From contig NZ_CP019509.1 of assembly GCF_002002905.1 (NCBI RefSeq), forward strand, positions 1,116,001-1,180,000: DNA of 64,000 nucleotides, written 5' to 3'. Below the pieces are notes generated by a model that made no database searches, was not told where the DNA came from, and saw nothing but the letters and a program-made list of their open reading frames with translations. Each line of letters begins with the position of its first letter. The first letter of the stretch is position 1. Origin of the DNA: Aquaspirillum sp. LM1. GTDB lineage: Bacteria; Pseudomonadota; Gammaproteobacteria; Burkholderiales; Aquaspirillaceae. The position numbers and the translations under genes are program-made. Shown one piece after another: positions 26,761-37,445 of the stretch.

Positions 26761-29700
26761 ATGATTCTGCATGGCCCTTCCCGCCCGGATTTTCTGACCG
26801 ACATTGGCCTGCCCGATGTGCTGGAAGCTACCGTTGCCCGCCAGCCGGATTGCCCGGCGCTGTACTGGGGTGAGCAGTGCCTCAGTTATGCGCAATTGCT
26901 GGCCCAGGCGCAACTGGCCGCCCATCACCTGATGGCATGCGGCGCAGCGCCAGGCCAGCATATTGGCTTGTGGATGCCGCGCGGCGCAGAGGCGCTGGTG
27001 ATGCAGGCGGCGATTACCCTGACGGGTGCCGCCTGGCTGCCGTTTGACGCCGATACCCCGCTGGAGCGCATTCAGGTGTGCCTGAACGATGCCCAGGCGA
27101 TTGGCCTGGTGTGCAGCGCCGACGCCTTGCCAGCATTGGCCGCCAGCCCGGTTCCCGCCTGGTCGGCCAGTGCACTGCAACAGCCGGTGGACGGACCGCT
27201 GCGCCAGCGTGAAGGGTTGCGCCCGGAGCATCCGGCCTATGTGATTTACACCTCGGGCTCCACGGGCGTACCCAAGGGAATTGCCGTCAGCCATGGCAGC
27301 ATTTGCCACTTTCTGCGCAGCGAAAACAGCGTGCTGGGTGTGCGTGGCGACGACAAGGTGTACCAGGGGTTTTCCCTGGCGTTTGACATGTCGTTTGAAG
27401 AGATCTGGATCAGCTATCTGGTGGGGGCCGCGCTGTGGATTGCGCCAAAATGCCTGGTGAGCGACCCCGACGCGCTGTCGCAGGCGCTGATTCGCGAGCA
27501 GATCACCGTGCTGCATGCCGTGCCTACCCTGCTGGCGTTGTTTCCGCAGGATGTGCCCAATCTGCGTATCATTAATCTGGGCGGGGAAATGTGCCCGCAG
27601 GCGCTGGTCGACCGCTGGGCCACGCCCGAGCGGCCCTTGTTCAATACCTACGGCCCGACCGAAGCCACCGTCTCCGCCAGCCTGGCCCGCCTGCTGCCCG
27701 GCCAGCCGGTCACCATCGGCCAGCCCCTGCCCAACTATGGCCTGCTGGTGGTGGACAGCCAGATGCAACTGCTGCCGGTGGGTGAAAATGGTGCCGGCGC
27801 TGTTCATCACCTTGCCGGTGCTGCCCCGCCTGACGTCGGGCAAGATCGACCGCAAGGCCTTGCGCGCCTTGCCGCTAGAGGCCGTCAGCGTGGAGGGCGG
27901 CGACGATACCCCGGCTACACCGGGCGAAACGGTACTGTTTGCCGCCGTGCGCCGCCTGTTTCCCGGTCAGCCCATTCAGCGGGCGGCGGATTTTTTCCAC
28001 GACCTTGGCGGCCACTCGCTGCTGGCGGCCCGGCTGGTATCTGGCTTGCGTGACGATCCCCGCTATGCCGGCATGACCGTGCAGGATGTCTACCGTCTGC
28101 GCAGCCTGCAGGCGCTGGCCGCCGCCATGGATGCACTGGCCGCGCAACACCAGGCCCGCCCGACCCCGGCCCAGACAACACCGGTACAGCCCATCCATGG
28201 CTGGCGGCGCGCGCTGTGCGGGCTGGCGCAGGCGGTGATGCTGCCGCCGCTGATCAGCCTGCGCATGCTGCAATGGCTGTCGCCATTTTTTACCTACCAT
28301 TTCCTGACCGGCGACCCTGATGACAGCATTGCCCTGGCAGTGCTGGTTTCCCTGCTGGTGTTTATTCTGTCGCATGTGCTGAGCTTTGCCGTGGCCATTG
28401 CCGGCAAATGGCTGGTGCTGGGCCGTTTGCGCCCAGGGCGCTACCCGCTGTGGGGGCTGACTTACTTTCGCTGGTGGTTGTCCGACCGGCTGGCTGATGT
28501 GCCAGCGGTGTATCTGCTGCATGGCTCGCCCTTGCTGTCCAGCTACTGGCGGGCCATGGGCGCGCGCATTGGCCCGGATACGCTGATTGGCTCGATTTCG
28601 CTGCGTGCGCCAGATACGCTGACCATCGGCGCGCGGGTCAATCTGGGCTCATCGGTCAATCTGGAAAATATCCGCATCGAAACCGACGCGCTGGTGGTGG
28701 ACAGCATCACCCTGGCCGATGACTGCTATCTGGGTTCGTACAGTGTGCTGGAAGGCGGCGTCACCCTGGAAGCCGGCGCGTATCTGGACGGCCTGTCGGC
28801 CTTGTCCACCGGCCAGCGGGTGCCCGCCGGGCAGCGCTGGGAAGGGGCACCCGCCCGCCAGAGCGCCGCCCCGATTCGCCAGCGCCCGCCAGCACCGGCT
28901 GCGCTGGGCCGGGGACGGCAGTGGCTGGCCACTGTGGGCTATGTGCTGGGGGCGGCGGCGGTGGCGGCGCTGTTTTTCCTGCCGGTGTTCCCCAGCTTTA
29001 TCCTGATTGACTGGCTGGATGTGCATGAGCTGGATCTGGGCCAGCTGGGTTTGCCCGTCTGGCAGGCGTTTTTGTGGTACGCGCTGCTGGCCCTGCCGGC
29101 CAGCGGGGTGCTGGTGGTGGCCACCCCATTTTGCTCTCGGCAGCCATCCGCTGGCTGGCCTTGCCGCGCCTGCAGGCTGGGTGCTGGTCGGTGCACAGTG
29201 GGGTGTATTACCGCAAATGGCTGACCAACCAGATTCAGGAATCCAGCCTGCAGATCTTGCATGGCCTGTACGCCACGGTGTATGCGCCGTTCTGGTACCG
29301 GATTCTGGGGGCCAAAATTGGTCGGGGCGCAGAAATTTCCACAGCCATGGGCGTGGTGCCGGATATGCTGACCCTGGGCGACGATACCTTTATTGCCGAC
29401 GCGGTGATGCTGGGCGATGAAGAAATCGACGGCGGCTGGATGACCCTGCGTCCCACCCGGATTGGCCACCGCAGCTTTGTTGGCAATGGGGCCTACCTGC
29501 CCGATGGTACCGACCTGCCAGAAGACGTGCTGATTGGCGTGCAATCGCGGGTGCCAGAAAATGGCCGGGTGCGTCCGGGGGAAACCTGGATGGGCTCGCC
29601 GCCCATCAACCTACCGGCACGCGAAGTGACCAGCGGCTTTCCCGACACCCTGACCTTTCACCCGTCCTGGCTGCGCCGGATCGGGCGCAGCACGGTGGAA

Positions 29701-30357
29701 GCGGTGCGGATTGTGCTGCCGCTGGCACTGATTATTGCCAGCGGCTACCTGACGGTGATCAAGGTGCTGCCTTACGCCGAACGCGACCAGTGGGGCATGG
29801 CGCTCTGGGCCTTGTGCCTGGCCGGCCTGCTGTATGGGGTGAGTTCGTTTGCCGTGGTGCTGGCGGCCAAATGGCTGCTGATTGGCCGCTATGTGCCGCG
29901 CGCTGCGCCAATGTGGACGCCGTTTGTCTGGCTGAGCGAGGCGGTGACCAATCTGTATGAATCGATTGCCGTGCCCAATTTTGTCAATTTTTTGCGGGGC
30001 ACGCCGTTCTTGCCCTGGGCATTCAATCTGCTGGGGTGCCGGATTGGCCGTGGCGTGGTGATGGATACCACCGATATCACCGAATACGACTGCGTCGAAA
30101 TTGGTGCGGGCAGCGTGCTCAATGCCTGGTCCGGCCCGCAAACGCATCTGTTTGAAGACCGGGTGATGAAAATTGGCCAGGTGCAGATGGGCGCAGGGGT
30201 GGTGTTGGGTTCACGCAGCACGGTGCTGTACGACAGCCAGCTGGGCGACGGTGCCCGGCTGGGGCCGTTGTCACTGGTGATGAAGGGCGAGCGGATTCCG
30301 GCGCATAGCCACTGGAGCGGGTCGCCCACCCGGCCATGGACGCCGCCGCCGGCATGA
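26761..30357 (+). pseudogene. Decayed Pls/PosA-type single-module NRPS (polyamino-acid synthetase)
   Basis: The pieces in order are: an adenylation domain with YVIYTSGSTGVPKG and NTYGPTEATV, a carrier-protein domain (FFHDLGGHSLLAARL, phosphopantetheine Ser), then three membrane/left-handed beta-helix repeats. This is the layout of the epsilon-poly-lysine synthetase (Pls) family. Three lesions are visible. The adenylation domain jumps from LLPVGENG straight to PVLPRLTSGKIDRKAL, losing roughly 130 residues including the core motifs after A5. The frame shifts at that junction (about 27800). It shifts back at about 29130. The product cannot be made as one protein, so the gene is probably dead. 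Confidence 0.82.
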
Positions 30358-30917
30358 GCGCCATGGGCCAGCCACCGGGGCTGCACTGGCTGAGCAACGC
30401 CCTGGCCGCGCCGGCACAACTGATGGCCGGCGACACCGTGCTGGTATGGCTGTCCTGTGCCGGATTGAGCCGGGCGCTGGCCAGCCAGTGGCTGCGTCAT
30501 CAGCTGGATGCCCTGCCCTGCCTGGCCGATGGCTGGCAGGAGTCGGCGCACGGGCCGCGTCCCCGGCGGCCCGACCTGCGCCTGAGCGTTAGCTATGGCC
30601 GCCAGCGGGCGCTGATTGCCGTGCATGCCGGCCAGTATGTGGGGGTCGATCTGCTGGCCCTGCCGGTGGCGGATGACTGGCCGGACGTCAGCCGGGTGTT
30701 TTTGGGAGATGCCGAAACCACCCGGCTACTGGCCTTGCCGGCAGAACAACAGGCCGACGGGTTTGCCACGGCGTGGGTTGGGCTGGAAGCGCGTGGCAAG
30801 GCGCTGCAACAGGGGCTGGAAGCCTATTCAGCCGAGCGCGCGCTCCGCCACGCCGGCCTGCACGCATGCTGCTGGCAGCCCGACTCCGTCCACTGGCTGG
30901 CCTTGTGCCGGGGTTGA
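30354..30917 (+). CDS. 4'-phosphopantetheinyl transferase, Sfp-like
   Basis: This 187-residue protein resembles Sfp-type transferases that arm carrier domains. The conserved blocks are LSVSYGRQRALIAVHAGQYV followed by GVDLL, and WVGLEARGKALQQGL (variant of the W-x-x-KEA-x-x-K motif, with Leu-Glu replacing Lys-Glu). Its ATG overlaps the stop of the Pls-type gene, so it is that synthetase's dedicated partner. With the synthetase broken and the motif altered, it may be under relaxed selection. Confidence 0.72.
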   Translation: MSAMGQPPGLHWLSNALAAPAQLMAGDTVLVWLSCAGLSRALASQWLRHQLDALPCLADGWQESAHGPRPRRPDLRLSVSYGRQRALIAVHAGQYVGVDLLALPVADDWPDVSRVFLGDAETTRLLALPAEQQADGFATAWVGLEARGKALQQGLEAYSAERALRHAGLHACCWQPDSVHWLALCRG

Positions 30918-30952
30918 GCCCGACCGGGGGCAACCTGAAGGATTCAGCCGGA

Positions 30953-31648
30953 TCAGCGCGCCGCCCCTGGCGGCAGCAAGCGGCCATCCTGCAGGTAAAA
31001 CTGCTGGTTACAGCTGTCGGCCAGGCGGGGGTCGTGGGTGACAATCAGAAAGGTCATGCCTTCTTCCCGGTTCAGCTCGCGCAGCAGGGCAAACACCTCG
31101 CTGGCGGTCTGGCTGTCCAGGTTGCCAGTGGGTTCATCGGCCAGCACCAGCCGGGGCCGGTTGATCAGCGCTCGGACAATTGCCACCCGCTGCTGCTGAC
31201 CGCCAGACAATTGCACCGGCTTCTTGTGTGCATGCGCGGCCAGCCCCACCCGTTCCAGCAAGGCCCTGGCGCGCTCGCGGTCGTCGCGGCTGACGCGGCC
31301 CACCCCGGCCAGCACTGGCATCAGCACGTTTTCTTCGGCATTGAACGCCGGCAATAAATGGTGAAACTGGAAAATAAAGCCCAGATAGCGGTTGCGCAGC
31401 GCGGTGCGCACCGCATCGCTCTGGCCGCTGGCCTGCTCGCCGGCCAGCCACAGCGCGCCCTCGCTGGGTGATTCCAGCAGGCCGATGATATTCAGCAAGG
31501 TGGATTTGCCCGAACCCGACGGCCCCACCAGCGCAGAAAACCCGCCTTCGGTGAGGTTCAGGTCGATGCCGTGCAGCACTTCCACTACCGGTGAATCGCC
31601 GCCGCCGTAGCGCTGGCGGATGCCTTGCAACACCATCACGTCAGCCAC
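30953..31648 (-). CDS. ABC transporter ATP-binding protein, MacB/LolD-type
   Basis: The 231-residue nucleotide-binding subunit has Walker [10 protein letters not shown], signature LSGGQQQR and Walker [13 protein letters not shown] followed by the H-loop VTHD. The GNLDS signature is typical of the LolD/MacB branch. It is the last gene of a three-gene operon (membrane-fusion protein, permease, ATPase) with overlapping ends. Confidence 0.9.
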   Translation of the reverse strand: MADVMVLQGIRQRYGGGDSPVVEVLHGIDLNLTEGGFSALVGPSGSGKSTLLNIIGLLESPSEGALWLAGEQASGQSDAVRTALRNRYLGFIFQFHHLLPAFNAEENVLMPVLAGVGRVSRDDRERARALLERVGLAAHAHKKPVQLSGGQQQRVAIVRALINRPRLVLADEPTGNLDSQTASEVFALLRELNREEGMTFLIVTHDPRLADSCNQQFYLQDGRLLPPGAAR

Positions 31649-32858
31649 GAATCGCCTCCACTGGGTCCAGTCTGGCGGCCCGCACCGCCGGCATCAGCGC
31701 CGACAACACGCCCACCACGCAGGCAATCAGCGCCGTGCTGATAAACAGTTCGCTGTCCAGCACCACCGGAAACAGCGGGCTGCCATCTTCCGTGCGGGCA
31801 ATCCGGGTAAACCCCAGCGCCAGCGCTGCACCCAGCGCCGTCCCCAGCAGCGAGCCTACCAGGCCGACAATGCCGCCCTGCAGCAAAAACACCCCGAGAA
31901 TGCGCCAGGCTGGCGTGCCCATGGCACGCAGGATGCCGATTTCGCGCTGGCGCTGCACCACCGACACCACCAGCACGCTGGCAATACCCAGCGCCACGGC
32001 AAAGGTGACAAATACCCGGATCATGGTGCTGGATGCCCGCTGGCTTTTCAGCGCGGTAACCAGCTGGCCATTATTGGCCTGCCAACTGTCGGCGGTCAGC
32101 CCGGTGGTGGCGGCCAGCTGGCTGGCCAGGGTTTCGGCTTCAAACAACTGGTCGGTGCGCACATAGATTTCGGTGATGTCCAGCCGGTAGCCCAGCAGGT
32201 TTTGCGCTTCCCGCAGCGGCATCAGCACCCAGCGCCGGTTCAGGTCTTTCAGGCCAAAATCCAGCATGCCGCTGACCCGCACCGACACTTGCACGCCGCT
32301 GGCCGATTGCAGGCGCAGGCGGCTGCCCGGCGTCAGGCCAAGGTCGGAGGCCAGCTCCACGCCAATCAGCGCCTCGCCCGCTGCCAGCTGCAAACGCCCG
32401 GCGCGCAGTTTGTCTTCCAGCCGCACCACTTGCTGGTAATCGTCCAGCGCCACGCCCATCAGCGACACCGACTTGTTTACCCCGCCCTGCTGCGCCACCC
32501 CCGGCCCGCTGGCCATGACCGCAGCGGCGCTGACCCGTGGGTGGGCGTGAATCGCCTGCAGCAAGGGTGCCCAGTCGCGGATGGTGTTTTCCCGCTGGGT
32601 ACGCTTGCGCACGTCGGCCAAGGTGCTCACCCCCTCGGCGGCGGTCAGCGCTGGCCGGTTCAGCCGGTCTGCCGGGCGCAGCACCACATGCGCCTGGCTG
32701 GATAAAGTGCGGTCGATGATATTGGCCTGCAGGCCGTTGACGATGGCGGTGATGTACACAATCACCGCCACGCCAATGCTTACCCCGGCCAGAATCAGCA
32801 CGGTTTGAAAACGCCCCTCGCGCAACAGCCGCCAGGCTACCGTCCAGACAAAGCTCAT
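31641..32858 (-). CDS. FtsX-like ABC permease
   Basis: The 405-residue permease has one N-terminal membrane segment, a large periplasmic domain (about 45-265) and three C-terminal membrane segments with the FtsX-type region (GIASVLVVSVVQRQREIGIL, RAMGTPAWRI). This is the MacB/LolC topology. It overlaps the ATPase gene by 8 bases and the upstream fusion-protein gene by 4. Confidence 0.88.
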   Translation of the reverse strand: MSFVWTVAWRLLREGRFQTVLILAGVSIGVAVIVYITAIVNGLQANIIDRTLSSQAHVVLRPADRLNRPALTAAEGVSTLADVRKRTQRENTIRDWAPLLQAIHAHPRVSAAAVMASGPGVAQQGGVNKSVSLMGVALDDYQQVVRLEDKLRAGRLQLAAGEALIGVELASDLGLTPGSRLRLQSASGVQVSVRVSGMLDFGLKDLNRRWVLMPLREAQNLLGYRLDITEIYVRTDQLFEAETLASQLAATTGLTADSWQANNGQLVTALKSQRASSTMIRVFVTFAVALGIASVLVVSVVQRQREIGILRAMGTPAWRILGVFLLQGGIVGLVGSLLGTALGAALALGFTRIARTEDGSPLFPVVLDSELFISTALIACVVGVLSALMPAVRAARLDPVEAIRG

Positions 32859-33916
32859 GGCTGCGCCACCCTGACGCGCTGGCCGTCATCCAGCGCCGGG
32901 GCCGGCACAATCACCTGCTGGCCGGCAGACAGGCCGGATTTGACTGGCAACTGGCCGGCCACCCGCTCGGCGGTATCCACCTTGACCCAGCGCACCCGCC
33001 CGTTGTCAATCAGTGCCGCCTTGCCATCGCGCACGGCAGTGGCCGGCAGCAGCAGCATGGCGCGCGGGGCGGCAGTGACAATTTCCGCCGACACGGTCAT
33101 GCCGCTGCGCAAGTAGGGAGCCGGCTGGGTCAGCGCCAGTTCGACTTCCACCGTGCCGCGTGCGGTGTCCACACTGGCCCCGATGCGGGTCACCGTGGCC
33201 GGTGCACGCTGTTCGGCAAAGGCGTCAGCCAGCACGGCTGCCGTCTGGCCCACGGCCAGCTTGCCCAGATCGCGCTCGTCCAGATCAAGCAGGATGCGCG
33301 GCGGGCCATCGGCGGCAAAGCGCAGCAGGGTTTTGCCGGCAGTCACCACATCGCCCGCTTCCACGTCACGACTCAGCAGCACGCCGTTGGCCGGCGCGCG
33401 CAAGGTCATCTGCGCCAGGCGGGCCACGCTTTGTTCGGCCAGCCCACGCAGCTGTGCCTGGCGCTGTTCGGCAGCTTCCCGGCTGCGCCGGGCGCTATCC
33501 AGCGCCGCCTGGCTGACAAACCCCTGGGCAAACAGCTGTTGCTGGCGTTGCCACTGGCGTCTGGCTTCGGTCAGCTGGCTGTCGGCGTCGGCTCGCTGGG
33601 CCTCAGCCTGCGCCTTGGCTGCCAGCAATTCATCGGACTCCAGCACCAGCAGCACGGCACCGGCCAGTACCTGTGCACCTGCTTTCACCGGCGTGTGCAC
33701 TACCCGGCTGGTGGCTGTGCTGCCCAGCACACTCTCGTGCACCGCTTCCACCCGGCCAGTGGCCACGACGGTGAGCTGCACCGGGTGAGGGGCGAGCGTG
33801 ACCGCACTCACTGACACGGGTCGCCACCAGGCCAGTGCCAGCCCAAGGGCCAGGAGTGCCGCAATCGCACCACCCAGCCATTTTCGCTGCAATCTCATGA
33901 GCGCCTTTCTGATCAA
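32855..33916 (-). CDS. Periplasmic adaptor (HlyD/MacA-type membrane-fusion protein)
   Basis: The 353-residue product has a single N-terminal membrane anchor (GGAIAALLALGLALAWW), a lipoyl/barrel-sandwich domain, a coiled-coil hairpin (about 95-165, rich in Ala, Gln, Arg) and beta-barrel domains. With the permease and ATPase it forms a tripartite efflux pump needing an outer-membrane channel such as TolC, which is not encoded here. The substrate is unknown. Confidence 0.88.
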   Translation of the reverse strand: MIRKALMRLQRKWLGGAIAALLALGLALAWWRPVSVSAVTLAPHPVQLTVVATGRVEAVHESVLGSTATSRVVHTPVKAGAQVLAGAVLLVLESDELLAAKAQAEAQRADADSQLTEARRQWQRQQQLFAQGFVSQAALDSARRSREAAEQRQAQLRGLAEQSVARLAQMTLRAPANGVLLSRDVEAGDVVTAGKTLLRFAADGPPRILLDLDERDLGKLAVGQTAAVLADAFAEQRAPATVTRIGASVDTARGTVEVELALTQPAPYLRSGMTVSAEIVTAAPRAMLLLPATAVRDGKAALIDNGRVRWVKVDTAERVAGQLPVKSGLSAGQQVIVPAPALDDGQRVRVAQP

Positions 33917-34059
33917 GCCTTGCCGGCCATGGACAATTATGCCGCATGTCGCGGTGAGGACCTATGTTGTTTATTCAAACCCTGTATGTTATCTGTCTTT
34001 ACATAATTCACTACCGGAATTTTTTATTTTTGTCTACCCCTCTTGTCAAGCATGATCCA

Positions 34060-34106
34060 TTGACATAGCTAGGTAGAATTACGTATAGTTAGTAGAAATA
34101 CGTAAT
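34060..34106 (+). promoter_or_regulatory. Promoter and palindrome upstream of the RTX gene
   Basis: TTGACA (34060-34065), 18 bp, then TATAGT (34084-34089). The perfect 9-bp inverted repeat ATTACGTAT (34078-34086) / ATACGTAAT (34098-34106) covers the -10 box. It lies in an AT-rich island, about 370 bp before the RTX start codon, implying a long leader (about 34096-34461) in which I see no convincing ORF. Confidence 0.65.
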
Positions 34107-34461
34107 GATGCCTTGCCCGGAATCCGCCGCGAGCGGCACACCCGCCTGCTACCTGATCTGCTCGGGAAGTCATCTTGCTGTCCGTCACCTTTGGGGAAGG
34201 TGTGCGGAATCCCGTCCGGCGTCTTTCTCTCTTGCCCTGATGCTCGGCACACAGCAGCTGAACTTCCCCAGCGTTGACAGTAGCGCGCATGTTGGCGGCT
34301 TTGGCCTGGCCAGGCGGTTCGGCCATGCCTTTACCGTGACAGCCTGGTGATGTGTCTGCCCCCCGTGCGGGATGGGCAACGCAGCCAAGTGAATGCGGTT
34401 CCGCGCTGTCTGGCGACACACACGACATAACCATAACGAAGCAGACAAAGGACCCAATCGC

Positions 34462-37362
34462 ATGGCAACCCCTTCCATTACCCTGACCGACACCGCCACC
34501 GTTTACACCTTAAGCGCAGACTCCATACTGGCCGTGTACGGCAACGCCCTGGCCAACACCCTGAATGGCAATGCCAGCAACAATGCACTGTACGGCGGCG
34601 ATGGCAACGACACCCAGACCGGTGGTGCTGGCAATGATCAACTGTTTGGCGAAGCGGGCAACGACCGGCTGGATGGGGGGCTGGGTGCCGATACGATGCA
34701 GGGCGGCCTGGGCAATGATGTGTTTTTTGTCGATGATGCCAACGATGTGGTGCAGGAAAATGCCAATGAAGGCATTGACAGCATTGCCAGCAGCGTCAGT
34801 TACACACTGGGCAACCATGTAGAGAGCCTCACCCTGCTGGGTGCGGCTGACCTCAGCGGCACGGGCAATGCACTGGCCAACAGCCTGACCGGCAATACCG
34901 GCAACAACCTGCTGGATGGCGGTGACGGCAACGACACACTCTCCGGTGCGGCTGGCAACGACACACTGCAGGGGAGTGAAGGCAACGACACCCTGAGCGG
35001 TGGTGAAGGCGCTGACCTGCTGGACGGTGGCAATGGCAACGACCGTATGGACGGTGGTGTGGGTGCCGATACCATGGTGGGTGGCCTGGGCAATGATGTG
35101 TTTTTTGTCGATGATGCCAACGATGTGGTGCAGGAAAATGCCAATGAAGGCATTGACAGCATTGCCAGCAGCATCAGTTACACACTGGGTCATGATGTAG
35201 AAAGTCTCACCCTGCTGGGTGCGGCTGACCTCAGCGGCACGGGCAATGCACTGGCCAACAGCCTGACGGGCAATACCGGCAACAACCTGCTGGATGGCGG
35301 TGACGGCAACGACACACTCTCCGGTGCGGCTGGCAACGACACACTGCAGGGGAGTGAAGGCAACGACACCCTGAACAGTGGTGAAGGCGCTGACCTGCTG
35401 GACGGTGGCAATGGCAACGACCGTATGGACGGTGGTGTGGGTGCCGATACCATGGTGGGTGGCCTGGGCAATGATGTGTTTTTTGTCGATGATGCCAGCG
35501 ATGTGGTGCAGGAAAATGCCAATGAAGGCATTGACACCATTGCCAGCAGCATCAGTTACACACTGGGTCATGATGTAGAAAGTCTCACCCTGCTGGGTGC
35601 GGCTGACCTCAGCGGCACGGGCAATGCACTGGCCAACAGCCTGACGGGCAATACCGGCAACAACCTGCTGGATGGCGGTGACGGCAACGACACACTCTCC
35701 GGTGCGGCTGGCAACGACACACTGCAGGGGAGTGAAGGCAACGATACCCTGAACAGTGGTGAAGGCGCTGACCTGCTGGACGGTGGCAATGGCAACGACC
35801 GTATGGATGGTGGTGTGGGTGCCGATACCATGGTGGGTGGCCTGGGCAATGATGTGTTTTTTGTCGATGATGCCAACGATGTGGTGCAGGAAAACGTCAA
35901 TGAAGGCATTGACAGCATTGCCAGCAGCGTCAGCTACACACTGGGTCATGATGTAGAAAGTCTCACCCTGCTGGGTGCGGCTGACCTCAGCGGCACGGGC
36001 AATGCACTGGCCAACAGCCTGACGGGCAATACCGGCAACAACCTGCTGGATGGTGGCGATGGCAACGATGCTCTCTCCGGTGCCGCCGGCAATGATACCC
36101 TGCTGGGCAGCGGCGGCAACGACAGCCTGTATGGTGGCGCAGGCAATGACTCGCTGATTGGCAGTGTGGGCAACGACCTGTTGGTGGGCGGCGAAGGCAG
36201 CGACACCCTGGAAGGCGGGGTGGGCAATGACATCTACCAGCTTGATGACCTCAACGACACCCTGATTGAAAACGCCAACGAAGGCACGGACATTGTCGTG
36301 GTGGCAGCCACCATGAATTACGCTCTGGGTGACAACCTGGAAAATGCCCGCATCACCAGCAGTGGGTCGATGCTGACCGGCAATGCCCAAAACAATGCCA
36401 TTGTTGCGGTAGGCGTGGCGTGCATTGTGTATGGACAGGATGGCAACGACAGCATTACCGGCGCGGCCAACACCAGTCTGTATGGCGATAATGGCAACGA
36501 CACCCTCACCTTGACCGGCACAGGCTCGTTTGCCTACGGCGGCATGGGCAATGACACGCTGGACGTGCGGGCCACCACCGGCAACTGGCTGGTGGGCGGT
36601 GCCGGCGACGACAGCTATGTGATTGACAGCAGCAATCAGTACATTGTCGAGCGCGCCAATGAAGGCATCGACACCATCAAGAGCAGCGTGTCGTTTTCAC
36701 TGGCAACCGGCAGCCGTGTGGGCGGTGGATCGGTGTCTGAAAGCCTGGAAAACCTGACGCTTACCGGCACCGTTGCCATCGATGCCACCGGCAACCAGCT
36801 GGATAATGCGCTGACTGGCAATACCGCAGCCAACCTGCTGCTGGGCAATGCCGGCAACGATACGCTGATTGGCGGCGGCGGTAACGACACCCTCAATGGC
36901 GGTGCCGGCAATGACACCCTGCGTGCCATTGCCGACAGCACGGTGACCTCAACGCTGGGTGGCGTAGTCAGCCTGACGGGCGGTGCTGGCAATGATGTGT
37001 TTGCCATGAGCAAGGGCTATCTGGGCAATCACGCCAGCGGTAGCAATGTGCTGACCATTCAGGACTTTGTACACGGCGAAGACAAGATCAGCCTGACCGT
37101 GGGCAAAACAGTGACCGCGCCGACTGTCTTGCAACAGCTGACCGTCAGCGCCAGCGACACGCTGGACAGCCTGCTGGCCCGCGCCGCCGCCAGCGGTGGC
37201 ACGGTGACGGTGCCCAAGGTCAGCAGCTTTGCCTTTTCTGGCAATACCTATCTGGTGCTGGATCAGACCAGTGGTAACACCCTGGCCGCCACTGACCTGG
37301 CCATCCAGCTGACCGGCACGCCGACACTGACCTTCAGCGACCTGGACTTCATCAAGCTGTAA
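34462..37362 (+). CDS. RTX (hemolysin-type calcium-binding repeat) protein
   Basis: The 966-residue protein is built almost wholly from GGxGxDxLx-type nonapeptides (for example GGDGNDTLSGAAGNDTLQG), which bind calcium after secretion. There is no N-terminal signal peptide, and the C-terminus (TLTFSDLDFIKL) suits type I secretion. Three 126-residue units are nearly identical. No enzymatic domain is recognisable, so an adhesin, S-layer-like or matrix role is more likely than a toxin. No type I secretion genes or acyltransferase are adjacent. The start is the ATG at 34462 with AAAGGA upstream. Confidence 0.88.
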   Translation: MATPSITLTDTATVYTLSADSILAVYGNALANTLNGNASNNALYGGDGNDTQTGGAGNDQLFGEAGNDRLDGGLGADTMQGGLGNDVFFVDDANDVVQENANEGIDSIASSVSYTLGNHVESLTLLGAADLSGTGNALANSLTGNTGNNLLDGGDGNDTLSGAAGNDTLQGSEGNDTLSGGEGADLLDGGNGNDRMDGGVGADTMVGGLGNDVFFVDDANDVVQENANEGIDSIASSISYTLGHDVESLTLLGAADLSGTGNALANSLTGNTGNNLLDGGDGNDTLSGAAGNDTLQGSEGNDTLNSGEGADLLDGGNGNDRMDGGVGADTMVGGLGNDVFFVDDASDVVQENANEGIDTIASSISYTLGHDVESLTLLGAADLSGTGNALANSLTGNTGNNLLDGGDGNDTLSGAAGNDTLQGSEGNDTLNSGEGADLLDGGNGNDRMDGGVGADTMVGGLGNDVFFVDDANDVVQENVNEGIDSIASSVSYTLGHDVESLTLLGAADLSGTGNALANSLTGNTGNNLLDGGDGNDALSGAAGNDTLLGSGGNDSLYGGAGNDSLIGSVGNDLLVGGEGSDTLEGGVGNDIYQLDDLNDTLIENANEGTDIVVVAATMNYALGDNLENARITSSGSMLTGNAQNNAIVAVGVACIVYGQDGNDSITGAANTSLYGDNGNDTLTLTGTGSFAYGGMGNDTLDVRATTGNWLVGGAGDDSYVIDSSNQYIVERANEGIDTIKSSVSFSLATGSRVGGGSVSESLENLTLTGTVAIDATGNQLDNALTGNTAANLLLGNAGNDTLIGGGGNDTLNGGAGNDTLRAIADSTVTSTLGGVVSLTGGAGNDVFAMSKGYLGNHASGSNVLTIQDFVHGEDKISLTVGKTVTAPTVLQQLTVSASDTLDSLLARAAASGGTVTVPKVSSFAFSGNTYLVLDQTSGNTLAATDLAIQLTGTPTLTFSDLDFIKL
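34834..35967 (+). repeat. Three tandem 378-bp repeats inside the RTX gene
   Basis: The units are 34834-35211, 35212-35589 and 35590-35967. They differ by only a few bases, and partial units flank them. Near-identity at DNA level, synonymous sites included, indicates recent duplication or gene conversion. Confidence 0.9.
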
Positions 37363-37389
37363 GCCAGGCATAGACCGGCAGCAAGCAGC

Positions 37390-37430
37390 AAAAAGCCCCT
37401 GCACCGACCAGACCGGTGCAGGGGCTTTTT
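37390..37430. terminator. Bidirectional terminator between the RTX gene and uraA
   Basis: The stem AAAAGCCCCTGCACCG/CGGTGCAGGGGCTTTT has A/T tails on both sides. Confidence 0.92.
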
Positions 37431-37445
37431 ATCGGCCAGATGCGG

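Noticed and set aside
34510-36390. 626-codon minus-strand frame opposite the RTX gene
   Set aside because: It mirrors the RTX tandem repeats and has the same 378-bp periodicity; the RTX frame explains the sequence.
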